A DNA stretch of 64,000 nucleotides. It comes from Pseudonocardia sp. MH-G8 (GTDB lineage: Bacteria; Actinomycetota; Actinomycetes; Mycobacteriales; Pseudonocardiaceae). The stretch is from positions 92,299 to 156,298 of the forward strand of contig NZ_NKYF01000023.1 of assembly GCF_002262885.1 (NCBI RefSeq), written 5' to 3'. The notes below the pieces were generated by a model. It saw nothing but the letters and a program-made list of their open reading frames with translations, searched no databases and was not told the DNA's origin. This document shows, piece by piece, positions 50,505 through 60,500 of the stretch. The first letter of the stretch is position 1; every line of letters starts with the position of its first letter. A program made the position numbers and the translations under genes.

Positions 50505-50510
50505 ACCGTA
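50505..50510 (-). promoter_or_regulatory. Predicted leaderless -10 box (TACGGT) of the IclR gene
   Basis: TACGGT on the reverse strand, seven bases before the GTG at 50497. It lies five bases from the palindromic operator. Confidence 0.5.
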
Positions 50511-50515
50511 GCAAC

Positions 50516-50533
50516 TGTCCGGGATCCCGGACA
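50516..50533. promoter_or_regulatory. IclR operator palindrome upstream of the hut operon
   Basis: TGTCCGGGATCCCGGACA is a perfect 18-base palindrome in the 115-base space between the divergent iclR and hutU genes. IclR-type sites are palindromes of this size. Its position allows control of both promoters. Confidence 0.8.
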
Positions 50534-50612
50534 CCTATGCGTGTGCAGCCATGGTGGAACGGGCCGCCGCGGGTGTCCCATGCAGGGAGTTCTCATCGGC
50601 GAGAGGAACACC

Positions 50613-52277
50613 GTGGAAGGCGCCCGACCGGTCCGAGCCGCACGCGGCACGGCACTCACAGCCCGTTCGTGGCAGACCGAGGCCCCGCTTCGGATGCTCT
50701 GCAACAACCTCGACCCCGAGGTAGCCGAGCGGCCCGACGACCTCGTCGTCTACGGCGGCACCGGCCGCGCGGCCCGCGACTGGCGCTCGTTCGACGCCAT
50801 GGTCGCCACGCTCACCACGCTCGCCGACGACGAGACGATGCTCGTGCAGTCCGGCCGTCCGGTCGGGGTGCTGCGCACGCACGAGTGGGCGCCGCGGGTG
50901 CTGATCGCCAACTCCAACCTCGTCGGCGACTGGGCGAGCTGGCCGGAGTTCCGCAGGCTCGAGAAGCTCGGGCTGACCATGTACGGGCAGATGACCGCGG
51001 GCTCGTGGATCTACATCGGCACCCAGGGCATCCTGCAGGGCACCTATGAGACGTTCGCCGCCGTGGCCGAGAAGCGCTTCGGGGGCACGCTCGCGGGCAC
51101 CCTCACCGTCACCGGCGGCTGCGGCGGCATGGGCGGCGCGCAGCCGCTCGCCGTCACGCTCAACGACGGTGTCTGCCTGGTGATCGACGTCGACGCCGCC
51201 CGGCTGCGGCGCCGCGTCGAGCACCGCTACCTCGACGAGCTGGCCACCGATCTCGACGACGCCGTCGCCCGCTGCGAGACGGCCAGGCGCGAGCGGCGGG
51301 CGCTGTCGGTCGGGCTCGTCGGCAACTGCGCACGGGTGCTGCCGGAACTGCTGCGCCGCGGGGTGGAGGTCGACATCGTCACCGACCAGACCTCGGCCCA
51401 CGATCCGCTGTCCTACCTCCCCGACGGCGTCGACCTCGACGACTGGGACGACTACGCCGCGAAGAAGCCCGAGGAGTTCACCGACCGGGCGCGCGAGTCG
51501 ATGGCGCGCCACGTCGAGGCGATGGTCGGGTTCCTCGACGCGGGCGCCGAGGTGTTCGACTACGGCAACTCCCTGCGCGACGAGGCCCGCCAGGGCGGCT
51601 ACGACCGCGCGTTCGCCTTCCCCGGTTTCGTGCCCGCCTACATCCGCCCGCTGTTCTGCGAGGGCAAGGGCCCGTTCCGGTGGGCGGCCCTGTCCGGGGA
51701 CCCGGCCGACATCGCCGTCACCGACGAGGCCGTGCTCGAGCTCTTCCCCGATCACGACCGGTTGCACCGCTGGATCCGGGCGGCCCGCGAGCGCGTGGCG
51801 TTCCAGGGGCTTCCGGCGCGGATCTGCTGGCTGGGGCAGGGGGAGCGCGACCGCGCCGGGCTGCGGTTCAACGAGCTGGTGGCCTCAGGGGCGATCAGCG
51901 CACCGATCGTGATCGGCCGCGACCACCTCGACACCGGCTCGGTGGCCTCCCCCTACCGCGAGACCGAGGGCATGGCCGACGGCTCCGACGCCATCGCCGA
52001 CTGGCCGTTGCTCAACGCGCTGGTCAGCACGGCGTCCGGCGCGACGTGGGTGTCGATCCACCAGGGCGGCGGCGTCGGCATGGGCCGGTCGATCCACGCC
52101 GGGCAGGTCACCGTGGCCGACGGCACCGAGCTGGCCGCGGCGAAGATCGAGCGGGTGCTCACCAACGACCCCGCCACCGGCGTCCTGCGCCACGTCGACG
52201 CCGGGTACGACACGGCGGCCGAGACGGCGCAGGTGCACGGCCTGCGCGTGCCGATGACCGGGAGCGCCGCGGAGTGA
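50613..52277 (+). CDS. hutU: Urocanate hydratase
   Basis: Second step of histidine degradation: urocanate to imidazolonepropionate, with tightly bound NAD. 554 residues, standard length. Landmarks are EAPLRMLCNNLDPEVAERPDDLVVYGGTGRAARDW, TGGCGGMGGAQPLAVTLNDG (NAD-binding glycine-rich loop), LVGNCARVLPELLRRG, SGDPADIAVTDEAVLELFP and SIHQGGGVGMGRSIHAGQ. GTG 50613 was chosen because GAGAGGAA lies six bases upstream. First gene of the hut operon; histidase (hutH) is not in the window. Confidence 0.97.
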   Translation: MEGARPVRAARGTALTARSWQTEAPLRMLCNNLDPEVAERPDDLVVYGGTGRAARDWRSFDAMVATLTTLADDETMLVQSGRPVGVLRTHEWAPRVLIANSNLVGDWASWPEFRRLEKLGLTMYGQMTAGSWIYIGTQGILQGTYETFAAVAEKRFGGTLAGTLTVTGGCGGMGGAQPLAVTLNDGVCLVIDVDAARLRRRVEHRYLDELATDLDDAVARCETARRERRALSVGLVGNCARVLPELLRRGVEVDIVTDQTSAHDPLSYLPDGVDLDDWDDYAAKKPEEFTDRARESMARHVEAMVGFLDAGAEVFDYGNSLRDEARQGGYDRAFAFPGFVPAYIRPLFCEGKGPFRWAALSGDPADIAVTDEAVLELFPDHDRLHRWIRAARERVAFQGLPARICWLGQGERDRAGLRFNELVASGAISAPIVIGRDHLDTGSVASPYRETEGMADGSDAIADWPLLNALVSTASGATWVSIHQGGGVGMGRSIHAGQVTVADGTELAAAKIERVLTNDPATGVLRHVDAGYDTAAETAQVHGLRVPMTGSAAE

Positions 52278-53686
52278 GCCGGATCGAGGCACGCTCCATC
52301 GACGTCGTCCCCGACGCCGAGCGGCACGGCTCGCCGCTGAGCCAGTTCACGCTCTGGTTCGGCGCGAACATGCAGATCACGGCGATCGTCGACGGGGCGC
52401 TGGCCGTGGTGTTCGGGGCCGACGCGCTGTGGGCGATCGTCGGGCTGCTGATCGGCAACCTCGCGGGCGGCTGCGTGATGGCGCTGCACTCCGCGCAGGG
52501 GCCGCGGCTCGGTCTCCCCCAGATGATCTCGAGCCGGGCCCAGTTCGGGGTGTTCGGCGCCGTCGTCCCGCTCGTCCTCGTGGTGCTGTTGTACCTAGGC
52601 TTCGCCGCCACCGGCACGGTCCTCGCGGGGCAGGCCGTCAACGAGATCCTGCACGTCGAGGCGCCCGCGGTCGGCATCATCACCTTCGGCGTCCTCACCG
52701 CGATCGTGGCGACGCTGGGCTACCGCCACATCCACATGCTCGGGCGCCTCGCCACGGTCGTCGGGATCGTCGGCTTCACCTACCTCGGGATCCGGCTGTT
52801 CACCGGGTACGACGTGGGGTCGCTGCTCGGCGTCGTCCCGTTCGAGGCCTCGACCTTCCTGCTCGCCATCTCCCTCGGTGCCGGCTGGCAGCTGACCTTC
52901 GGCCCCTACGTCGCCGACTACTCGCGCTACCTGCCCCGCCACACCAGCGAGCGCATGACCTTCCACTCGACGCTCTGGGGGAGCGTGCTCGGCTCGCAGT
53001 GGTCGATGACGTTCGGGGCGCTGATCGCGGCCATCCCCGGCACGCAGTTCCTCGACGAGCAGGTGGGCTTCCTCGGCGAGCTCAGCGGCGGTGGCGCCGC
53101 GGCGATCGCGATCTTCCTCGTGATCGTGGTGGGCAAGCTGACCGTGAACTGCCTCAACGCCTACGGCGGATTCATGTGCCTGCTCACCACGGTGACGTCC
53201 GTGACGCGCGCCGTCCGGGTGTCGCGCCCGGGACGGGTGGCCTTCATCGCGGGGTTCCTCCTGGTGTCGGTGCTGATCGCGCTGCTCGCGTCGGCGAACT
53301 TCCTGGACAACTTCCGGCAGTTCATCCTGGCCCTGCTGATGGTCTTCACGCCGTGGAGCGCGATCAACCTGATCGACTACTACCTGGTCTCGCGGGAGCG
53401 GGTCGACGTCCCCGCGCTCTACGACCCGGACGCCCGCTACGGGCGGTGGAACCGCGTGGCGCTCGTCTCCTACGGCGTCGGTGTGCTCGCGCAGATCCCG
53501 TTCATGGCGCAGGCGCTCTACACCGGTCCGGTCACCGAACTGCTCGGTGGCGCCGACATCTCGTGGATCGTCGGCCTGATCGTCACCGCGGCCGTCTACC
53601 ACCCGTGGGCCAGGCGGACGACCGACGTGCCTGCCGAGATGATCTACCCGCCCGGCGTCGTCGGGCAGGAGGCGGGTGCGCGATGA
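52274..53686 (+). CDS. NCS1 family transporter in the hut operon
   Basis: 470-residue, twelve-helix permease of the nucleobase:cation symporter-1 (cytosine/purine/allantoin) family, with FTLWFGANMQITAIVDGALAVVFG, LGLPQMISSRAQFGVFGAV and FGPYVADYSRYLPRHTS typical of NCS1. Known members carry nucleobases, allantoin, hydantoins or thiamine; sitting inside hut, it more likely imports urocanate, histidine or another imidazole. That is inference from context. GTGA overlap with hutU and ATGA overlap with the next gene. Confidence 0.93.
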   Translation: MSRIEARSIDVVPDAERHGSPLSQFTLWFGANMQITAIVDGALAVVFGADALWAIVGLLIGNLAGGCVMALHSAQGPRLGLPQMISSRAQFGVFGAVVPLVLVVLLYLGFAATGTVLAGQAVNEILHVEAPAVGIITFGVLTAIVATLGYRHIHMLGRLATVVGIVGFTYLGIRLFTGYDVGSLLGVVPFEASTFLLAISLGAGWQLTFGPYVADYSRYLPRHTSERMTFHSTLWGSVLGSQWSMTFGALIAAIPGTQFLDEQVGFLGELSGGGAAAIAIFLVIVVGKLTVNCLNAYGGFMCLLTTVTSVTRAVRVSRPGRVAFIAGFLLVSVLIALLASANFLDNFRQFILALLMVFTPWSAINLIDYYLVSRERVDVPALYDPDARYGRWNRVALVSYGVGVLAQIPFMAQALYTGPVTELLGGADISWIVGLIVTAAVYHPWARRTTDVPAEMIYPPGVVGQEAGAR

Positions 53687-54858
53687 CCTTCGACGCGATG
53701 TGGGCCGAGCTCGAACCGGTCGGCCGCGACGCCCGCTCGGGCGGCTACCGCCGGTTCGCCTGGACGAGCGCCGACGCGGCACTGCGCGGGTGGTTCGCGG
53801 GCGCGGCACAGGCCCGCGGGCTGGACGTCACCACCGACCGCGCCGGCAACCTGTGGGCCTGGGCGGGCGACCCGGACGCGGACGGGCCCGGCCTGGTGGT
53901 CGGCAGCCACCTCGACTCGGTGCCCGACGGCGGAGCCTTCGACGGGCCGCTCGGCGTCGTCTCGGCCCTCGCCGCGCTCGACGCCCTGCGCGCCCGCGGC
54001 TGGGCACCGAGGCGGCCGTTGGGGATCGCGGTCTTCGCCGACGAGGAGGGCGCCCGGTTCGGGGTGGCCTGCGCGGGCAGCCGCATCCTCACCGGCGTGC
54101 TCGACGCGGACCGCGCCCGCGCCCTGTCCGACGCCGACGGCACCTCCATGGCCGAGGCGATGGCGGCCGCGGGCCACGACCCGGGCCGGGTCGGAAAGGA
54201 CGAGGAGACCCTGCGCCGCGTGGGCACGTTCGTCGAGCTGCACGTCGAGCAAGGGCGCGCCCTCGTCGACACCGGGGCGGCCGTCGGGGTGGCCGCCGCG
54301 ATCTGGCCGCACGGCCGGTGGCGCCTGGACCTGCGGGGACGCGCCGACCACGCCGGCACCACGCTGCTGGCCGACCGCGACGACCCGATGCTCCGGCTGG
54401 CCGAGGCCATCGCCGCGGCGCGCTCGGCCGCCACCGAGCACGAGATCCTGGCGACGATCGGGAAGCTCGCGGTCGAGCCCAACGGCGTCAACGCGATCCC
54501 GTCGGCGGTCACCGCGTGGCTCGACGCGCGCGGGCCCGGCGAGCCGGACGTCCGGTCCGTGGTCGCCGCGGTCGGCGCGGCCGCGGGCGTCGAGCCGGTC
54601 GAGGAGTCCTTCACCCCGTCCACCACCTTCGACGCAGGCCTGCGGGACCGGCTCGCCACCCTCCTCGGCGGCGCCCCCGTCCTCCCGACGGGAGCCGGGC
54701 ACGACGCCGGGATCCTCGCCGCAGCCGGGATCCCCACCGCGATGCTGTTCGTGCGCAACCCGACCGGCGTCTCCCACTCCCCGCACGAGCACGCCGAGCC
54801 CGCCGACTGCCACCACGGCGTCGCCGCCCTGGCCCGCGTGCTGGAGGAGCTGGCGTGA
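53683..54858 (+). CDS. M20 family amidohydrolase (allantoate amidohydrolase/carbamoylase-like)
   Basis: 391-residue zinc amidohydrolase of the N-carbamoyl-amino-acid / allantoate amidohydrolase group. Metal ligands are visible: GSHLDSVPDGGAFDGPLG (His, Asp), FADEEGARFG (Glu pair), ELHVEQGRAL (His) and GVSHSPHEHA (C-terminal His). In this operon it sits between the transporter and hutF. HutF yields N-formylglutamate and no HutG-type deformylase is present, so it may remove the formyl group instead. That role is inferred from position. ATGA and GTGA overlaps. Confidence 0.93.
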   Translation: MTFDAMWAELEPVGRDARSGGYRRFAWTSADAALRGWFAGAAQARGLDVTTDRAGNLWAWAGDPDADGPGLVVGSHLDSVPDGGAFDGPLGVVSALAALDALRARGWAPRRPLGIAVFADEEGARFGVACAGSRILTGVLDADRARALSDADGTSMAEAMAAAGHDPGRVGKDEETLRRVGTFVELHVEQGRALVDTGAAVGVAAAIWPHGRWRLDLRGRADHAGTTLLADRDDPMLRLAEAIAAARSAATEHEILATIGKLAVEPNGVNAIPSAVTAWLDARGPGEPDVRSVVAAVGAAAGVEPVEESFTPSTTFDAGLRDRLATLLGGAPVLPTGAGHDAGILAAAGIPTAMLFVRNPTGVSHSPHEHAEPADCHHGVAALARVLEELA

Positions 54859-56171
54859 CGTACTGGTGCGAGCGGGCCTGGATCGACGGCGGCCCGGTGC
54901 CGCGGGTCCGGGTGGTCGTCGCGGACGGCCGGATCACGGACGTCGAGACCGGGGTGGACGCCGCGCCGGGCGACGCACGGCTACCCGGCCTGGTGCTGCC
55001 CGGTTTCGCCAACGCCCACAGCCACGCCTTCCACAGGGCGCTGCGCGGCCGCACGCACGACGCCGGCGGCACGTTCTGGACCTGGCGGGAACGGATGTAC
55101 GCGGTGGCCGCCCGGCTGGACCCGGACACCTACCTCGCGCTGGCCCGTGCCACCTACGCGGAGATGGCGCTGGCCGGCGTCACGTGCGTCGGCGAGTTCC
55201 ACTACCTGCACCACGGCCCGGGCGGCGCGCCCTACGCCGATCCGAACGCGATGGGCGCGGCGCTCGTCCAGGCCGCGGCGGACGCCGGGATCCGGCTCAC
55301 GCTGCTGGACACCTGCTACCTGGCCGGCGGGCTCGACGTCACGGGCCACACCCCGCTGGACGACGTGCAGGCCCGGTTCGGCGACCGCGACGCCGCGGCG
55401 TGGGCGGCCCGCGTCGACGGTTTCGGCGAGCACGCTCACGCGCGGGTCGGCGCCGCGGTGCACTCGGTGCGCGCCGTTCCGGCCGACCAGCTGGCGGACG
55501 TCACGGCGGCCGCCGCGGGTCGCCCGCTGCACGTGCACCTCTCGGAGCAGCCGCGGGAGAACGCGGCGTGCCAGGCGTTCTACGGGCGCACACCCACCGC
55601 GCTGCTCGCCGAGCACGGTGTGCTCGGGCCGGCCACCACCGCCGTCCACGCCACGCACCTGTCCGAGGCCGACATCGCGCTGCTCGGTGGATCCGGCACG
55701 AACGTCTGCGCCTGCCCCAGCACCGAGGCCGACCTCGCCGACGGCATCGGTCCGTTCCGCGCGCTGCGGGCAGCCGGGTCGCCGCTGGCCGTCGGCACCG
55801 ACCAGCACGCCGTGGTCGACCTGCTGGCCGAAGCGCGGCTCGTCGAGTGCCACGAGCGGCTGGCCTCCGGCGAGCGGGGCCGCCTCCCGGCCGCCGCACT
55901 CGTCGACGCGCTCACGGCGCACCACTGCCTGGGCTGGCCCGACGCCGGCCGGATCGCCCCCGGGCAGCGCGCCGACCTCGTCGCGATCGCGCTCGGTTCG
56001 CCCCGCACCGCGGGCGTCGCACCCGAGCAGGTCGTGATGGCCGCGAGCGCCGAGGACGTCCGCACCGTCGTGGTGGACGGCCGCGTCGTCGTCCGCGACC
56101 GGCAGCACGTCCTCGGCGACGTGGGCGCGCTGCTCGCCGCCGCCATCGCACCGTTCTGGGAGGGATCGTGA
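54855..56171 (+). CDS. hutF: Formimidoylglutamate deiminase
   Basis: 438-residue amidohydrolase-superfamily enzyme of the five-step histidine pathway, converting N-formimidoyl-L-glutamate to N-formyl-L-glutamate and ammonia. The metal site begins GFANAHSHAFHRALRGRTHD. Further blocks are GEFHYLHHGPGGAPYADPNAMG, AVHSVRAVPADQL, PLHVHLSEQPREN, and CPSTEADLADGIGP with GTDQHAVVDLL, all HutF-specific. GTG start overlaps the preceding stop; hutI follows by GTGA overlap. Confidence 0.95.
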   Translation: MTYWCERAWIDGGPVPRVRVVVADGRITDVETGVDAAPGDARLPGLVLPGFANAHSHAFHRALRGRTHDAGGTFWTWRERMYAVAARLDPDTYLALARATYAEMALAGVTCVGEFHYLHHGPGGAPYADPNAMGAALVQAAADAGIRLTLLDTCYLAGGLDVTGHTPLDDVQARFGDRDAAAWAARVDGFGEHAHARVGAAVHSVRAVPADQLADVTAAAAGRPLHVHLSEQPRENAACQAFYGRTPTALLAEHGVLGPATTAVHATHLSEADIALLGGSGTNVCACPSTEADLADGIGPFRALRAAGSPLAVGTDQHAVVDLLAEARLVECHERLASGERGRLPAAALVDALTAHHCLGWPDAGRIAPGQRADLVAIALGSPRTAGVAPEQVVMAASAEDVRTVVVDGRVVVRDRQHVLGDVGALLAAAIAPFWEGS

Positions 56172-57331
56172 GCACGCTCGTCACGGGTATCCGCGAGCTC
56201 GTCACCAACGACGGGTCGCTGGGAGACGGTCCGCTGGGACTGGTGCCCGACGCGGCGCTCGTCGTGCAGGACGGCGCCGTGGCGTGGGTCGGTCCCGCCG
56301 CCGCGGCGCCCGCAGCGGACGCGCGCGTGGACGTCGGAGGTCGCGCGGTGCTGCCGGGTTTCGTCGACAGCCACGCGCACCTCGTGTTCGGCGGGGAGCG
56401 CTCCGCGGAGTTCGAGGCCCGGATGTCGGGCGTCCCCTACGACGGTGGCGGCATCGCCTCCACCGTGCGCGCCACCCGCGAGGCCGGCGAGAACGTGCTG
56501 CGCGCCCGCCTGCGCGAGCTGGTCGCGGAGATGCGGGCGCAGGGCACCACCACGGTCGAGGTCAAGAGCGGCTACGGCCTCACCACGGCCGACGAGGTGC
56601 GCGCACTGCGCCTGGCCGGCGAGGTGACCGCCGAGACGACCTTCCTCGGCGCCCATGTGGTGCCCGCCGAGTACACCGGCCGCACCGACGAGTACGTCGC
56701 GCTGGTCACCGGGCCGATGCTGGCGGCCTGCGCCCCGCACGCGCGGTGGGTCGACGTGTTCTGCGAGCCCGCGTCCCCGCACGCGTTCGACGGCGACGCG
56801 AGCCGCGCGGTGCTGGTGGCGGGCCGGGACGCCGGGCTGGGCCTGCGCGTGCACGGCAACCAGCTCGGGCCGGGCCCCGGCGTGGCGCTCGCGGTGGAGC
56901 TGGACGCGGCCAGCGTCGACCACTGCACGTTCCTCACCGACGCCGACGTCGACGCGCTCGCGTCCGGCGACACGGTCGCGACGCTGCTGCCGGGCGTCGA
57001 GTTCTCGACCCGCCAGCCCTACCCGGACGCCCGCCGCCTGCTCGACGCCGGCGTCACGGTGGCACTCGCGACCGACTGCAACCCCGGCACGTGCTTCTCG
57101 TCGTCCATGGCGCTCTGCGTGGCACTGGCGGTGCGGGAGATGCGGATGACGCCCGCCGAGGCGGTCCGGGCCGCGACCGCCGGGGGCGCGGCCGCGCTCC
57201 GTCGCAGCGACGTCGGCCACCTCGGCATCGGCGCCCGCGCCGACCTGTGCGTCCTGGCCGCGCCGTCCTACCGGCACCTGGCCTACCGGCCCGGCGTGCC
57301 GCTGACCCGCACGCTGGAGCTGCCCGCCTGA
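56168..57331 (+). CDS. hutI: Imidazolonepropionase
   Basis: Third step of histidine degradation: 4-imidazolone-5-propionate to N-formimidoylglutamate. 387 residues. Motifs are VDSHAHLVFGGERSAEFEARMSGVPYDGGGIASTVRATR (metal His pair and substrate loop), TTTVEVKSGYGLTTADE, LGAHVVPAEYTGR, RVHGNQLGPGPGVALAVELDAASVDHC, and ALATDCNPGTC. Last gene of the operon; a repeat-rich interval with terminator-like palindromes follows. Confidence 0.97.
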   Translation: MSTLVTGIRELVTNDGSLGDGPLGLVPDAALVVQDGAVAWVGPAAAAPAADARVDVGGRAVLPGFVDSHAHLVFGGERSAEFEARMSGVPYDGGGIASTVRATREAGENVLRARLRELVAEMRAQGTTTVEVKSGYGLTTADEVRALRLAGEVTAETTFLGAHVVPAEYTGRTDEYVALVTGPMLAACAPHARWVDVFCEPASPHAFDGDASRAVLVAGRDAGLGLRVHGNQLGPGPGVALAVELDAASVDHCTFLTDADVDALASGDTVATLLPGVEFSTRQPYPDARRLLDAGVTVALATDCNPGTCFSSSMALCVALAVREMRMTPAEAVRAATAGGAAALRRSDVGHLGIGARADLCVLAAPSYRHLAYRPGVPLTRTLELPA

Positions 57332-57341
57332 GCCCCGGCTG

Positions 57342-57557
57342 GCACACCGACTCCGCCACTCACGCACCGACTACGTCGCTGGCACACCGACTGCAGTCGG
57401 TGCGTCAGCGCCGAAGTCGGTGTCTCACGCCGAAGTCGGTGTCTCACGCCGAAGTCGGTGTGTCAGGGGCCGCCGGGACCGTGTCGCCTTCGCACACCGA
57501 TTGTGGTGCTCACACATCGACTGCAGTCGGTGTGTCAGGACACGAGTCGGTGTGCGG
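57342..57557. repeat. Palindromic gene-end element, family B expanded copy with 19-base tandem repeat
   Basis: Between convergent hutI and dnaE2. It contains several CACACCGACT and AGTCGGTGTG units, the palindrome CACCGACTGCAGTCGGTG (57385-57402), and three tandem 19-base units (57410-57428, 57429-57447, 57448-57466; unit GCCGAAGTCGGTGTCTCAC, the last with two changes). A block at 57493-57532 matches the copy at 48940-48979 in 37 of 40 bases. It can fold in several ways and likely terminates both genes. Confidence 0.7.
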
Positions 57558-57562
57558 GCGCG

Positions 57563-60500
57563 TCAGCGGAAGTCGCGCGACTTCACCGGCACCGTGAGGG
57601 CGAGCTTCTGCAGCCGGTCGGCCACCAGGTTCAGCACCCCCTCCGGGCTGCGCTCCAGCCGCCCGCGCACCAGCAGCGCCGAGCTACTGACCGCCACCGT
57701 GCGGTAGCGCGCCCACAGCCCCTCCGAGCAGGTGACGTTGAGCATGCCGCTCTCGTCCTCCAGGTTGACGAAGGTGACGCCGCGAGCGGTCGCCGGCCGC
57801 TGCCGGTGGGTGACGAGCCCGCCGACCAGCACCCGCGGCATGACGTGCTCGGAGTCGCCGGGCGGGACGGCGCGACCGATCGCGTCGAGGCCGTCGATGC
57901 GGACGGCGCCGAGGCCGTCGAGCCGCTCACGCAGGTGCTGCATGGGGTGGGCGCCGGGCGAGACACCGGTGGCCCACACGTCGGCGGCGGTGAGCTCCAC
58001 GTCGGTGAGCCCGGGCAGCGCGGGGGCCTCCATCCCGACGGCGGTGCCCGGCAGCTGCTCGGGTCGCACGGCCGCCACCACCCCGGCCGCCCACAGCGCG
58101 GAGCGGCGGTCGATCCCGAAGCTGCCGAACGCGCCCGCCGTGGCCAGCGCCTCGGCCTGCGGCACGGTGAGCCGCACGCGTCGGGCGAGGTCGGCGAGGT
58201 CGCGGTAGGGACCGCCGCGGTCGCGCTCGGCGTCGATCTGCCCGGCCAGCTCCTCCCCGATGCCGCGGACCTCCGCGAGGCCGAGCCGGATGGCCTGCCC
58301 GCCCGCGGAGAGCGGGTCGGGCTGCAGCACGGCGTCGGCCCGGCCGAGGTTGACGTCGGCGCCGCGGGTGAGCACCCCGTGCCGGCGCGCGTCGGCCACC
58401 AGCGACTGGGGTGAGTAGAAGCCCATCGGCTGGGAGTTGAGCAGCGCCGCGCAGAACGCGGCCGGGTAGTAGTGCTTGAACCAGGCGCTGTAGTAGACCA
58501 GCGAGGCGAAGCTGATCGCGTGGCTCTCCGGGAACCCGAAGTTGGCGAACGCGATCATCTTGCGGAAGATCCCGTCGGCGACCTCACCGGTGATGTCGTT
58601 GGCCGCCATGCCGGCGAAGAAGCGGTCGCGCAGCCGCTCCATCTTCTCCTCCGAGCGCTTCGAGCCCATCGCGCGGCGCAGCTCGTCGGCGTCGGCGGCG
58701 GAGAAGCCGGCGACGTCCACCGCGATCTGCATGAGCTGCTCCTGGAACAGCGGCACGCCCAGCGTCTTCTCCAGCGCGCCCTTGAGCAGGGGATGCTCGT
58801 AGTCCCAGTCCTCCAGCTCGTTGCGCCGCCGGACGTAGGGGTGCACCGAGCCGCCCTGGATCGGGCCGGGCCGGATCAGCGCCACCTCCACGACCAGGTC
58901 GTAGAACTTGCGCGGCTTCAGCCGGGGCAGCGTGGCCATCTGCGCGCGGGACTCCACCTGGAACACCCCGACCGAGTCGGCGCGCGCGAGCATCGCGTAG
59001 ACGGCTTCGTCGGTGGGCTGCAGCTCGTGCAGCCGGACCCGCCTGCCGTGGTGCTCGGCGACGAGGTCGATCATCAGGTGCAGGGCGGTGAGCATGCCCA
59101 GCCCGAGCAGGTCGAACTTGACCAGGCCGGCGTACGCGCAGTCGTCCTTGTCCCACTGCACGACGGTGCGGCCGGGCATCCGGGCCCACTCGACGGGCAC
59201 CACCTCCGACACCGGCCGGTCGCAGATGACCATGCCCCCGGAGTGGATGCCGAGGTGGCGCGGGAATCCGAGCAGCTCGTTGGCCAGCCCGACGACCTGG
59301 TCCGGCATTCCCCCGGGTGCCGTGGCGACCGGGCCGCCCCACTGCTCGATCTGCTTGCTCCACGCGTCCTGCTGGCCCGGCGAGAACCCCAGCGCCTTCG
59401 CCATGTCCCGCACGGCCGAGCGCGGCCGGTAGCTGATCACGTTGGCCACCTGGGCGGCGCAGCCGCGCCCGTGCGTGGCGTAGACGTACTGGATCACCTC
59501 CTCGCGGCGGCCGGACTCGATGTCGAGGTCGATGTCCGGGTAGCCCTCCCGGGCCGGGGACAGGAACCGCTCGAACAGCAGGCCCATCTCCACGGCATCG
59601 ACGTTGGTGATGCCCAGGGCGTAGCAGACGGCCGAGTTGGCCGCCGAGCCCCGGCCCTGGCAGAGGATGTCCACGCGCCGGCAGAACTGGACGATGTCGT
59701 GGACGATCAGGAAGTAGCCGGGGAAGTTCTTCTGCGTGATGATCTCGAACTCGCGCCGCACCGTCTCGATGGCCTCGGGGTGCTCGGCGTGGCTGCCGTA
59801 GCGCTGGGCCATCCCGCGCCGGATCAGCTCCCACAGCCAGCTCGCCTCGTCGTGCCCCGGCGGCACCGGGAACGGCGGCAGGTCCGGCGCCACGAGGCGG
59901 ATCGGGAACGCGCAGGTGGTGCCGATGTCCGCGGCCCGCGCCACCGCGCCCGGGTAGCGGGCGTCGAACCGCGCGGCCATCTCCGCGCCGGAACGCAGGT
60001 GGGCGGTACCGGCCGCCGGGAGCCAGCCGTCGGCCTCGTCGAGGCTGCGCCGCGCCCGCACCGCGGCCAGCGCCGTGGCCAGCCGGAACCGGCGCGGCGT
60101 GGCGTAGTGCGCCGCCGTGGTGGCCACCGTGGGCAGGCCGGCGTCGCGGGCGAGCTCGGCGAGCGCGTCGTTGCGCTCGGTGTCGGTGGGCAGCGCGGCG
60201 TGGGTGAGCTCGACGGCCACGTGGTCGGCGCCGAACCGCTCGACGAGCCGGCGCAGCTCCTTGCCGGCCGCGTCGCGTCCGCCCGTGCGCAGCGCCTGCT
60301 GCACGCTGCCCTTGCGGCAGCCGGTGAGCACCACGACCTGCCCCGCGGTGTCGGCCACCACCTCGTCGGGGTCGTAGACCGGGCGCCCCTTCTCCTGCCC
60401 GCGAAGCTGCGCGGTGCTGATCGTGCGGCAGAGCGCGCGGTAGCCCTCCGGGCCGCGCGCGAGCAGCAGCAGGTGGCTGCCCTCCGGGTCGGCCACCCCG

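Noticed and set aside
50550..50720. ATG-initiated frame overlapping the start of hutU in another frame
   Set aside because: Arg- and Pro-rich, no family, and no independent ribosome-binding site; hutU itself explains the region.
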